A stretch of DNA of 6,008 nucleotides from JBLIAZ01 sp047632015. GTDB lineage: Bacteria; Bacteroidota; Bacteroidia; Flavobacteriales_C; GCA-002722245. Under the pieces are notes generated by a model. That model searched no databases. It worked only from the letters and a program-made list of their open reading frames with translations, and was not told where the DNA came from. The DNA is taken from assembly GCA_047632015.1 (NCBI GenBank), contig JBLIBC010000165.1, positions 1 through 6,008 on the forward strand, given 5' to 3'. Positions 1 to 6,008 of this stretch are shown here, in pieces. The translations under genes were made by a program, and so were the position numbers. Position 1 is the first letter of the stretch; each line of letters starts with the position of its first letter.

Positions 1-687
1 GCTATTGGAGTATTGATAGGACTTTTCATCAAAAGTGATATCGAGCCTGAAAAGAAATTTGGAACAGGCCGTAAAGTCATTGCTGTGGTAATCATAGGGC
101 TGGGTGCGTTTGTGCTGGTGGCCACTGGAGGGCGGTTCCTTTCAAACAATTTACTTGATGACTTTGTTCAACTTGAAAAATCAATAGACAATCAGATTGT
201 CTTTGTAAGATCTCAAGAGCTTGATAAAATGTATGATTTGCTTTTGAGTGATCCGACATTAGCAAGTGAGATTGGACAAATAAAAGATGCCGCACAAGAG
301 GCAATTAATACAATTGAAAAAAACAAAAGTGACATTTTAGAACTTGCAAACGGAGGCATGGGTGATCAGTATGTGGCAGTCCAGTACTTTATAGTGCATG
401 AAGATGGGCAACATGGACGTGATTTGATAAATTCTATCGACAATTTTAAAACATTAATTAAGCCTATTTTTTCTGATTCTTTGGCTACAAAAATTCTTGA
501 CACTCAGATGTCTACATCCGAAATTACTCTTGAAGAAGGATTCAGAATCACATGGATTTCACAACTTTCTGAACACTTACCAGTAGCAGCTGTAATATCT
601 AATTTAACGCTTTGGCAAAGTCACATTCAAAATGCCGAAATCATTGCGCTTGACGAAATATTGAAAGAAGAGCAAATCAATCAATAA
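1..687 (+). CDS. Membrane protein with GldM-D1-like periplasmic domain (5' end outside window)
   Basis: The reading frame is open from base 1 to the TAA at 685-687, so the visible 228 residues are the C-terminal part of a longer protein; the TTG at 13 is not a convincing start because it lies inside a hydrophobic helix. Visible residues 1-10 look like the end of one transmembrane helix, 11-24 are a charged loop rich in K/R/E, and about 25-41 form a second helix (core IAVVIIGLGAFVLV). The rest is soluble and mostly helical. Residues 183-213 carry a W...EHLPVAAVISNLTLWQ...NAE pattern resembling the signature at the end of the first periplasmic domain (D1) of GldM/PorM, the inner-membrane motor component of type IX secretion and gliding. 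True GldM is over 500 residues with four periplasmic domains; this protein ends straight after D1 and is not followed by a GldN-like gene. It is therefore better called a GldM-D1-like paralogue or fusion than GldM. The similarity is from memory of the family, with moderate certainty. Confidence 0.6.
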   Translation, partial: AIGVLIGLFIKSDIEPEKKFGTGRKVIAVVIIGLGAFVLVATGGRFLSNNLLDDFVQLEKSIDNQIVFVRSQELDKMYDLLLSDPTLASEIGQIKDAAQEAINTIEKNKSDILELANGGMGDQYVAVQYFIVHEDGQHGRDLINSIDNFKTLIKPIFSDSLATKILDTQMSTSEITLEEGFRITWISQLSEHLPVAAVISNLTLWQSHIQNAEIIALDEILKEEQINQ

Positions 688-746
688 GTTACTTTTTTCA
701 TTTTTTGACATTCACTATCAAACGAATGTCTATTAAAACTAAGATC

Positions 747-2132
747 ATGAAAAAAGTCCTACTAGTTACGGGAGCGCTATTGCTCACAGTAATATCTATT
801 GCTCAAAAAGAAAAACAAGTTAATATTTACAGACCCACTTTGGAATATGGCGAAAAGCTGTTTATTCCCATGGAATTTGGGCAGTTTGATTTAACAAACA
901 AACCAATTTTTAAAGGAGTTAAGGCTGACAGGGTTTTGAAAGTAGAAATTGTTTGCACTGATTTTCCCAGGGGAGTAGTGTTAAAGGACCTAAATGTAAA
1001 TAGGCTTAAAAAGCTTAAATCAATATTTCCAACCTTGAAGTCAAACAAAAAGGTGGTATATCAAACCATTCGGCAAGTTGAATTTGAAGGAGTAGAAGAG
1101 GCGCGAAAAATGTTTCATGGCTTAGTCATTACTTATCTTCCAATACCTACAAAAATGTCAATGAAAAAGGAGCTGTTTTTGTTGGATCAGCTACTGAATG
1201 ATAAGCCAATCAAAGCAGTTACTTACAGGATTACGAAGTCTGAAAAAATTGTTAGTGAGTCGGTTGCGGATTCTGACGAACCTATAATGCAATTGAATGT
1301 GGTGAATTCCACAGCAAAAATAACAGTGCAAAATAAAGCTAACCGATTAATTTCGGCTCCGATTACTGAAAGTGATTGGAAAGGAAACGACACGATAAAA
1401 AACAAGAAAACGGTAGAGTCACTTAACTCACTTGAATCAAGTGAACCAGTATATACCAAAGATTTTTTAGCTAGAGGCAGGTCATTGTACTATCAAAAAG
1501 ATTCGTCAGTGATTAAAGTAATGCGGCGGAATAAATCGTGGTCAAAAATAATGATAGTGGCTGATTTAACTGGAAGCATGTATGCTTACACAGCACAAAT
1601 ATTAAAGTGGATTAAAATGCAATCAAAAGCAAATAAAGTACAAAGTACCGTGTTTTTTAATGATGGAGACGGTATTGAAAACAAGAACAAAATAATAGGA
1701 AAAACTGGAGGAATACATCAATCGGTGTTCTCAAGCTTTAATCAAACGCATTCACTAGCAAAACAAACAATGCGTGCTGGTAGAGGCGGAGACAGAGCCG
1801 AGAATAACATTGAGGCAATACTTAAAGGCGAAAAGGAATTCCCCTATTGTCAAAATGTAGTCATGGTTGCCGACAACAATGCCAACATCAAAGACATCGA
1901 ACTGATGAGTGAAATTTCGAATCCTGTGCATGTTATATTGTGTGGAGTGTTTGACGATCTTCACGTTGATTACCTTAACCTAGCTTTAAAAACAGGAGGT
2001 TCTGTGCATACTATGGATAAAAGTTATAATGGATTCCGGGATCTAAAGGAAGGCGATTCTGCCACATTTGAAGACTACACTTACCGCATTGTAAATGGAA
2101 AGTTTAGACTAATTAATCAAGTCTCCCTGTGA
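747..2132 (+). CDS. Exported protein with C-terminal von Willebrand factor A domain
   Basis: The 461-residue protein probably acts in the periplasm or at the cell surface. The start at 747 is preferred because it gives a classical signal peptide at once (MKKVLLVTGALLLTVISIA, likely cut before Q20); ATG 726 and TTG 705 in the same frame would add a charged leader. Residues about 30-135 form an N-terminal domain with FPRG..LK.LN..RLK.LK and a MFHG motif, which I recognise only as typical of Bacteroidota hypothetical proteins. Residues 163-240 are a polar Ser/Thr/Lys linker. Residues about 265-405 are vWA-like: IMIVADLTGSM (D273, T275, S277) fits the metal-binding MIDAS motif DxSxS with T for the first S; FFNDGDG follows at 303-309; a GGDRAENNIEAI stretch (D349) resembles the GGGDxPE loop of related vWA proteins; and VVMVADN (D376) is a candidate last MIDAS strand. 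The tail ends with YRIVNGKFRLI. No catalytic residues are seen, so a metal-dependent binding or scaffold role is inferred. An ECF sigma gene follows after 80 bp, suggesting but not proving a shared system. Confidence 0.85.
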   Translation: MKKVLLVTGALLLTVISIAQKEKQVNIYRPTLEYGEKLFIPMEFGQFDLTNKPIFKGVKADRVLKVEIVCTDFPRGVVLKDLNVNRLKKLKSIFPTLKSNKKVVYQTIRQVEFEGVEEARKMFHGLVITYLPIPTKMSMKKELFLLDQLLNDKPIKAVTYRITKSEKIVSESVADSDEPIMQLNVVNSTAKITVQNKANRLISAPITESDWKGNDTIKNKKTVESLNSLESSEPVYTKDFLARGRSLYYQKDSSVIKVMRRNKSWSKIMIVADLTGSMYAYTAQILKWIKMQSKANKVQSTVFFNDGDGIENKNKIIGKTGGIHQSVFSSFNQTHSLAKQTMRAGRGGDRAENNIEAILKGEKEFPYCQNVVMVADNNANIKDIELMSEISNPVHVILCGVFDDLHVDYLNLALKTGGSVHTMDKSYNGFRDLKEGDSATFEDYTYRIVNGKFRLINQVSL

Positions 2133-2164
2133 AAAGTGTTCAATTATTAAAAATAATTTCAATT

Positions 2165-2180
2165 AAAAGGTTACCTTTTT
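2165..2180 (+). promoter_or_regulatory. Short perfect palindrome before the sigma factor gene (weak terminator or operator)
   Basis: AAAAGGT-T-ACCTTTT is a perfect inverted repeat with 7-bp arms (2165-2179), and the T run continues to 2180. As RNA it would fold into an AAAAGG stem with a three-base loop followed by U residues, like a weak intrinsic terminator for the vWA gene 33 bp upstream. As DNA it could equally be an operator for the sigma gene, whose start is 33 bp downstream. The stem has only two G-C pairs, so termination would be inefficient. I found no clear Bacteroidota promoter (TTTG and TAnnTTTG boxes) in this gap. Confidence 0.3.
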
Positions 2181-2212
2181 GAAATCCATTACATAAAGAA
2201 GAAAAGCACTTT

Positions 2213-2770
2213 ATGAAAGACGAAGAAATCATACAAAATTTAAGGTCTGGAAAGCGGAATAAAGCTTTGCAGGTTTTATATAAGGAGTTCCCTAAAATTG
2301 AGGTGAACATATGCAGGTCGGGTGGAACCAAGCAGGAAGCGGAGGAAATTTTTACTGATGCTCTCCTGTTACTTATTGAAAAGGTAAGTAATCCAAAATT
2401 TGAATTAACATCGAAACTATCAACTTACTTATATGGAATTACAAGATTTTTGTGGTTGAATGAGCTAAAAAAAACAAAACGAAAATTTGAATTAGAATGG
2501 AGTGATACTTTAATTCTTATTGACGAGGATTTAGATTACGATTCGGAGAAGGAAGAACAATTAAAGCAGTTGGAAACTGTGATTGATCAAGTGTCTGAAA
2601 AATGCAAACAGATATTTGAATTGTTTTACTTCAAGAAAGAATCGATGAAACAGGTGGCTAATTTACTTGGTTTTACCAGCGTAAATTCAGCAAAGACACA
2701 GAAGTACAAGTGCATTGAAAAAGCAATTGTATTAGCACGGAATGTTCAATCTAAAAGCTACCAGTCATGA
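2213..2770 (+). CDS. ECF-type RNA polymerase sigma factor (sigma-70 family)
   Basis: This 185-residue protein has the two-domain size and layout of an ECF sigma factor, which directs RNA polymerase to a small regulon when released by its anti-sigma partner. Region 2 spans about residues 17-88: the helix with QEAEEIFTDALLLLIEKV (41-58) matches the usual A.DlvQevFl.l segment in position, and TYLYGITRFLWLNELKK (71-87) matches the TYL..IarN...d.lRk segment that contacts the -10 element. An acidic linker (about 102-120) follows. Region 4 spans about 125-175: VSEKCKQIFELFYFKKESMKQVANLLGF, then a recognition helix around SVNSAKTQKYKCIEKA. The start is supported by a purine-rich tract (2195-2206) ending 6 bases before the ATG. 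Its TGA lies within the ATGA overlap with the next gene, which points to translational coupling and to that gene encoding its regulator. Target genes cannot be read from the sequence. Confidence 0.85.
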   Translation: MKDEEIIQNLRSGKRNKALQVLYKEFPKIEVNICRSGGTKQEAEEIFTDALLLLIEKVSNPKFELTSKLSTYLYGITRFLWLNELKKTKRKFELEWSDTLILIDEDLDYDSEKEEQLKQLETVIDQVSEKCKQIFELFYFKKESMKQVANLLGFTSVNSAKTQKYKCIEKAIVLARNVQSKSYQS

Positions 2771-5355
2771 GAAAAGAATTACAAGATATAGAATTGATCG
2801 AAAGGTACATCTCAGGTGGTCTTTCGACGGAAGAGATAGCAGCAGTAGAGTCAAGGTTGATTACGGATTCAGAGTTTGGTGATCAGGTGGAAACACAGCG
2901 TGATTTACAGGTAGCAATTTCGAGAACAGCATTAAGAAATGAGATGCATGCAGCTGGAAAATCGGTTGCGTTTAATAGAGCTTTAAAAAAGTGGATTGTT
3001 GGCGGGTTGGTAGTTGCGGTTGCAGCTGGGGCGATGTTTTATTTTATGAATGTTGGAGGTGAGGGTGTGGTAGTTGATGAACAGGTGAGGTCTGAAAACA
3101 TAGAAGAGGTTACCAGTACCGAGGAATTGGATGTTATAGAGGAGTCCGAAGAGAATGACGTGATAATGTGTGAGGAGGCGCCTGGAGAAGGAGCGGTTGA
3201 TCAAAGTGAAGCAGAAGAAACATCATCAGTCGATTCCTTTTCAAATGGAAGTACAGGTGGTGTCTCAAAATCAAGTTCAAAGGCGTCGACTTTAATCAAG
3301 CAAAAAGCTCAAGAATCACCAGAACAGGAAGATGGGTTAATCGACTTTAATGGCTTAAAAATGTGGGTACAACCTGATGTTCAAACTTATGACATCCGAA
3401 CGTCAGAAGGAGGGTTGATTGAAACGAAAGATGGGACTGTAATTGTAGTGCCTGAAAACGCTTTTATTAATAAGGATCAATCAGTGGTGACAGGGATAGT
3501 TGAAGTTAAAGTGTTAGAAGCTGTTAATTTAGATGACATGGTACTGTACAATTTAACTACAAGTGCAAATGGCAAGGCTTTGCAAACAGGAGGGATGTTG
3601 CATTTTGAATTTTTATCAAAAGGTAAATCAGTCATGGTTGATGCAAAAAGACCTTTGTACATAGAAGTTCCTACCGATGAAAAAGTGTCGGGGATGATGG
3701 CGTTTGAAGGAGAAGTTAAAGATGGAAAAGTGAACTGGAAAAACCCTAAACCTCTTAAAAAGTATTTAGTAAACGTGGACTTTTCATTGTTGAATTTTTT
3801 ACCTGAGGGTTTTGAAGATGCTGTGGAAGAGGAATTGCCTTTTAGAAAACATGTAAAATTTAGTTCAAGCACAGTTGATAAGATTTATTATAATTTGACC
3901 AGAGGAAGCGTCGGTTTTGGGGATGCGCCTGTTAATGATTCATTTAATCAACTAGGGAAACTAGCAAAGAAGTTATCAGGGAAATCGAAAGGAGATTCTG
4001 GATTTAATTTACCGACTGCAGATACAATTTCTGAAATTATTGATTACAGTTACACTGATGGTCCACCTTTGGAACTAGGAAATAAAGATTGGATTTGCGG
4101 TATTAGCCCAAATGCAATTAAATCCATTAGAGTATCCGAGTTTGAAAGAACATTTCTTGCTACCAAGGAGTTTGAAAAAAGGATAGCCGTAATTCATAAC
4201 ACGTCAGATGCGGATGCAATATTGAATATTTACGTTAATAATTTGACGAAAGATTTATACGTTTCAGATTCAATTGTAGCTGACTTTTGTTCTGGTGGAA
4301 TCAAAAAGCGATTTCAAATTTTTGCTGCGGAAAAACTAACGAACATTGAGGGCGTAAACTTGCATCAAAAGTTTCTGTCAAGGTTCTACAACAAGAAATT
4401 ACGAGAATTTAAAAGTGATCAAGAAAATTATGAAAGAAGAATAAATGAGGTAAATGAATCTGAGATAAATAACCTTAGAAATAATTACAGTGCTGAAGTG
4501 AAAAGGAACAGCAAGTTGTTCAAGGGAGAGGGGGCGGTTGCAGGTGGGAATAAAAGAGAAGTGGAAGTTACAACCACAAGTTTTGTTAATAATGAAGTGA
4601 CGAATGGAAGCGGAATTAAATCTGCCAATAATTCAGTTGCCACTTCAAACTCATATGCTTTTACATGGGCAAGCGGAGGTTGGGTAAACATTGATGCCTA
4701 CTTACATTTGTTATCAAAAGGAAGCGAAGAGGTTGTGATTAATTATAAAGGAAATAAGGGAGTAACTGAGGTGTATCAATTTTTGAGCGCAGTAGACAAC
4801 TTAACTCCGCTGGTCCTAAGTGAAGGTACAGCGTCTGTAAGGGTACCGAAGGTAGGTTCCATAGGAGCTAGAGGGATGACCAATACTTTTTGTTTGGCGA
4901 TTTCAAAAGACGGCAGCAATTTTAAATTTGCTAAACAACGATACAATCCATATGACGGAAGTGAGGTGTCGATTGAATTGGTTCCAAGTAGTGAGGCTGC
5001 CATTAGAGCTCATTTACGTGAATTTGGTGTTCAAAAGAATTTAACACAAAGACTGAGGAAATTTGAAAACCAAATAGCGCGTCGAAAACGAATTACGGAT
5101 GCAGCAAATGCAAAAAGAGAAAGGGAGGCTAAGATTTTAGCGAAAAAAAGAGAAATAGCTAAAGCCAGAATTTCTAAGAAAAAGAAAGCACTACAGAAAA
5201 AGCAAGCAGCAGTAGCTGAAGATACAAGGCAATTGAATGTGTTTAGATTGAATGCATTTAAATGTGAAGGAGGTCAAAGCGAAGCTGCTAATACTGATGA
5301 AGAGCTAGAAACATTAGATAACGTAGAATTGAAATATGAGGGGTTGGGCGAATGA
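2767..5355 (+). CDS. Single-pass membrane protein: anti-sigma-like N-terminus fused to a large periplasmic sensor region
   Basis: This 862-residue protein starts inside the sigma factor stop codon (ATGA). Residues 8-50 (LIERYISGGLSTEEIAAVES, then R.....D.EFGDQVE.QRDLQ) resemble the helical N-terminus of Bacteroidota anti-sigma factors; there is no HxxxCxxC zinc motif. A transmembrane helix lies at about 76-94. Residues 100-160 are acidic and 160-176 Ser/Gly-rich, a probable flexible linker. Residues about 190-340 form a beta-rich domain (GGLIETKDGTVIVVPENAF, then L.TSANGKALQTGGMLHFEF and a final VNW) resembling the ZU5-like domain of large Bacteroidota surface proteins. Residues 457-507 carry FERTFLATKEFEKR...IYVNNL, which also looks conserved. 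Residues 535-585 and 745-815 are charged helices, the second a strongly basic K/R/A coiled coil, and 632-644 hold a GGWVNID motif. Inferred role: the N-terminus holds the sigma factor in the cytoplasm while the periplasmic part senses an envelope or surface signal. Ordinary anti-sigma factors are far smaller. Sigma binding is inferred from position and N-terminal similarity; the signal is unknown. Confidence 0.8.
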   Translation: MRKELQDIELIERYISGGLSTEEIAAVESRLITDSEFGDQVETQRDLQVAISRTALRNEMHAAGKSVAFNRALKKWIVGGLVVAVAAGAMFYFMNVGGEGVVVDEQVRSENIEEVTSTEELDVIEESEENDVIMCEEAPGEGAVDQSEAEETSSVDSFSNGSTGGVSKSSSKASTLIKQKAQESPEQEDGLIDFNGLKMWVQPDVQTYDIRTSEGGLIETKDGTVIVVPENAFINKDQSVVTGIVEVKVLEAVNLDDMVLYNLTTSANGKALQTGGMLHFEFLSKGKSVMVDAKRPLYIEVPTDEKVSGMMAFEGEVKDGKVNWKNPKPLKKYLVNVDFSLLNFLPEGFEDAVEEELPFRKHVKFSSSTVDKIYYNLTRGSVGFGDAPVNDSFNQLGKLAKKLSGKSKGDSGFNLPTADTISEIIDYSYTDGPPLELGNKDWICGISPNAIKSIRVSEFERTFLATKEFEKRIAVIHNTSDADAILNIYVNNLTKDLYVSDSIVADFCSGGIKKRFQIFAAEKLTNIEGVNLHQKFLSRFYNKKLREFKSDQENYERRINEVNESEINNLRNNYSAEVKRNSKLFKGEGAVAGGNKREVEVTTTSFVNNEVTNGSGIKSANNSVATSNSYAFTWASGGWVNIDAYLHLLSKGSEEVVINYKGNKGVTEVYQFLSAVDNLTPLVLSEGTASVRVPKVGSIGARGMTNTFCLAISKDGSNFKFAKQRYNPYDGSEVSIELVPSSEAAIRAHLREFGVQKNLTQRLRKFENQIARRKRITDAANAKREREAKILAKKREIAKARISKKKKALQKKQAAVAEDTRQLNVFRLNAFKCEGGQSEAANTDEELETLDNVELKYEGLGE

Positions 5356-5383
5356 AATTTGTGCTGTGCTTTAACACCCCGCA

Positions 5384-5438
5384 CTTTCATATTTAAGCGA
5401 AGCGGTATGTGAAAGGTTTATTATAGGGCTTCCAGCCC
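5384..5438. repeat. Left arm of the compound element: two hairpins
   Basis: The first hairpin pairs CTTTCATAT (5384-5392) with ATGTGAAAG (5407-5415), with one G-T wobble. Its loop contains GCGAAGC (5397-5403), a sequence known to form an exceptionally stable single-stranded DNA mini-hairpin. The second hairpin is GGGCT-TCC-AGCCC at 5426-5438. Confidence 0.75.
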
Positions 5439-5506
5439 GGATCGCTATATTCTTAGGATTCAGTTCAATATTGACTTTCCTTTGTTTATTTGAATAATTA
5501 TTAACT

Positions 5507-5563
5507 GGGCTGGAAGCCCAACGAGATAGACCTTTCACATACCGCTTCGCTTAAATGTGAAAG
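5507..5563. repeat. Right arm of the compound element: mirror copies of both hairpins
   Basis: GGGCT-GGA-AGCCC lies at 5507-5519, followed by CTTTCACAT (5532-5540) pairing perfectly with ATGTGAAAG (5555-5563). The loop holds GCTTCGC (5544-5550), so the GCGAAGC mini-hairpin is on the opposite strand here. The base at 5557 restores full pairing where the left arm has only a wobble, which suggests that the stem itself has been maintained. Confidence 0.75.
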
Positions 5564-5576
5564 TACGTAGATGCCG

Positions 5577-5697
5577 CAGTTAACGTGAATTATCGCGTCT
5601 TGAACAATGAAGAGTAATCTTAACATCTATTAAGATTATACAAATACTATTTATCAAGTCCAGTTAAAATAATTCCTGCTTATTCTAGTTCAGTTAA
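5577..5697 (+). repeat. Scattered CAGTTAA direct repeats upstream of the hydrolase gene
   Basis: CAGTTAA occurs at 5577, 5661 and 5691 on this strand, two of them extended to CAGTTAAC, and once inverted at 5501-5507 at the edge of the element spacer. The last copy abuts the ATG at 5699. They could be binding sites for a regulator, but the word is short, the region is AT-rich and the spacing is irregular (84 and 30 bases). Confidence 0.25.
5615..5638. promoter_or_regulatory. 9-bp perfect inverted repeat in the hydrolase upstream region
   Basis: TAATCTTAA (5615-5623) and TTAAGATTA (5630-5638) are perfect reverse complements around a 6-base centre. With almost no G-C pairs and no following T run it is a poor terminator. 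A dimeric regulator site about 60 bases before the hydrolase start is more plausible. No clear promoter boxes were found around it. Confidence 0.3.
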
Positions 5698-5698
5698 C

Positions 5699-6008
5699 AT
5701 GAAAATAAAATTCGTTAAGTGGATTGGGTATTTAGCATTATTTGGATTGCTATGTGCTTCATTGGTTTTTTACTTTTTAGTACCTAAACTGATGGTTGAA
5801 ATTCGTAGTCCGTCGGTTGAAGTCGAAAAGAAAAACCGGCAAATTCGATACGTAGAAATAGGAAGTCAGCTTAAAGGAAGACCTATTGAGTATTATTCAA
5901 ATGACAGTTTACTATTGACAGGATACCTAAGTGAGAGCCATACTGATTCAGTAAAAGGAACCATCATACTTGTCCATGGAATACGAGGTGGGAAGGAACA
6001 CTTTATTG
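5699..6008 (+). CDS. Membrane-anchored alpha/beta hydrolase (3' end outside window)
   Basis: The frame starts at ATG 5699 and stays open to the window edge, giving 103 complete codons. Residues 1-8 are basic (MKIKFVKW), and about 9-28 form one hydrophobic helix (IGYLALFGLLCASLVFYFLV), which acts as an uncleaved membrane anchor or signal peptide. A polar stretch follows, then short beta strands (IEYYSNDSLLLTGYL) and GTIILVHGIRGGKEHF near the end. This last stretch matches the first core strand plus the HG oxyanion-hole turn of alpha/beta hydrolases. The order of strand, 'G.l' strand and HG motif fits the family that includes the YqkD/Bem46-like serine hydrolases. The nucleophile (GxSxG), acid and histidine would lie beyond the edge, so activity and substrate cannot be judged. 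It lies 344 bp after the anti-sigma-like gene with a compound repeat between them, so it is probably transcribed separately. Confidence 0.75.
   Translation, partial: MKIKFVKWIGYLALFGLLCASLVFYFLVPKLMVEIRSPSVEVEKKNRQIRYVEIGSQLKGRPIEYYSNDSLLLTGYLSESHTDSVKGTIILVHGIRGGKEHFI

Larger units (their letters stand above)
5380..5567. repeat. Compound inverted-repeat element (REP/MITE-like) with nested hairpins
   Basis: Two long arms face each other across a 68-base AT-rich spacer (5439-5506). The outer 35 bases of the left arm (5383-5417) match the reverse complement of 5530-5564 with one difference. A diverged stretch of 8 versus 10 bases follows, then 13 identical bases (5426-5438 against 5507-5519). 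Two further outer bases on each side (5380-5381 and 5566-5567) also pair after one mismatch. Each arm contains its own two hairpins, so the element is a palindrome of palindromes. No open reading frame or transposase remnant lies inside. It begins about 25 bases after the stop of the large anti-sigma-like gene and may end its transcript in either direction, although no T run follows the stems. The design resembles REP/BIME elements or miniature relatives of IS200/IS605-type transposons. Whether it is repeated elsewhere in the genome cannot be seen here. Confidence 0.85.

Noticed and set aside
688..706. T-rich run after the GldM-like gene as a terminator
   Set aside because: No hairpin precedes the T runs, so an intrinsic terminator is not supported.
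705..746. Longer starts for the vWA gene at TTG 705 or ATG 726
   Set aside because: They place 7-14 charged residues before a textbook signal peptide that begins at ATG 747.
2142..2158. AATTATT-AAA-AATAATT inverted repeat
   Set aside because: It is composed only of A and T in an AT-rich gap, so it is expected by chance and would form no stable stem.
3477..3872. 131-codon open frame on the minus strand
   Set aside because: It lies wholly inside the well-supported 862-residue gene, has no recognisable domain and no start context; it is a shadow of that gene, as are the shorter antisense frames at 92-304, 827-1048, 1223-1459, 1755-1964, 2983-3204, 4485-4691 and 4776-5003.
5380..5567. Complete insertion sequence
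   Set aside because: There is no transposase or other open frame inside, and no target-site duplication is evident at the edges.
5741..5764. Lipobox in the hydrolase N-terminus (GLLC)
   Set aside because: The residues before the Cys do not fit the usual L-[AS]-[GA]-C pattern and the hydrophobic segment continues past the Cys, so a plain transmembrane anchor is more likely.

Overview
The window is AT-rich and reads as a chromosomal segment of a free-living Bacteroidota bacterium (Flavobacteriia/Cytophagia-like). Three things suggest this: a protein resembling the first periplasmic domain of the gliding/type IX secretion protein GldM, an ECF sigma factor with a downstream anti-sigma-like membrane protein that has no zinc motif, and gene starts without a strong Shine-Dalgarno sequence. 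All genes seen are on the + strand. No phage, transposase, CRISPR, rRNA or tRNA gene was recognised.

Layout: (1) 1-687, the 3' part of a membrane gene that enters from the left edge. It has two transmembrane segments followed by a GldM-D1-like periplasmic domain. (2) 747-2132, an exported protein with a signal peptide, a conserved-looking N-terminal domain and a C-terminal von Willebrand factor A (vWA) domain. (3) An 80-bp gap with a short palindrome. (4) 2213-2770, an ECF-type sigma factor, overlapping by 4 bp (5) 2767-5355, an 862-residue single-pass membrane protein. Its short cytoplasmic N-terminus looks like an anti-sigma factor, and its very large periplasmic part holds a ZU5-like beta domain and a basic coiled coil near the C-terminus. 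(6) 5356-5698, a 343-bp non-coding stretch dominated by a compound inverted repeat of about 185 bp (5380-5567) built from nested hairpins, followed by a second small inverted repeat and scattered CAGTTAA words. (7) 5699-6008, the start of a membrane-anchored alpha/beta hydrolase gene that runs off the right edge.

How it may work: the sigma/anti-sigma pair is very probably one transcription and translation unit. The large periplasmic region would sense an envelope condition and release the sigma factor. The exported vWA protein just upstream may be a partner or target, but that is inferred only from proximity. The GldM-like protein and the hydrolase show no demonstrable link to the module. The most unusual items are the sensor-type anti-sigma fusion, the orphan GldM-like domain with an extra transmembrane segment, and the REP/MITE-like compound inverted repeat with GCGAAGC mini-hairpins.
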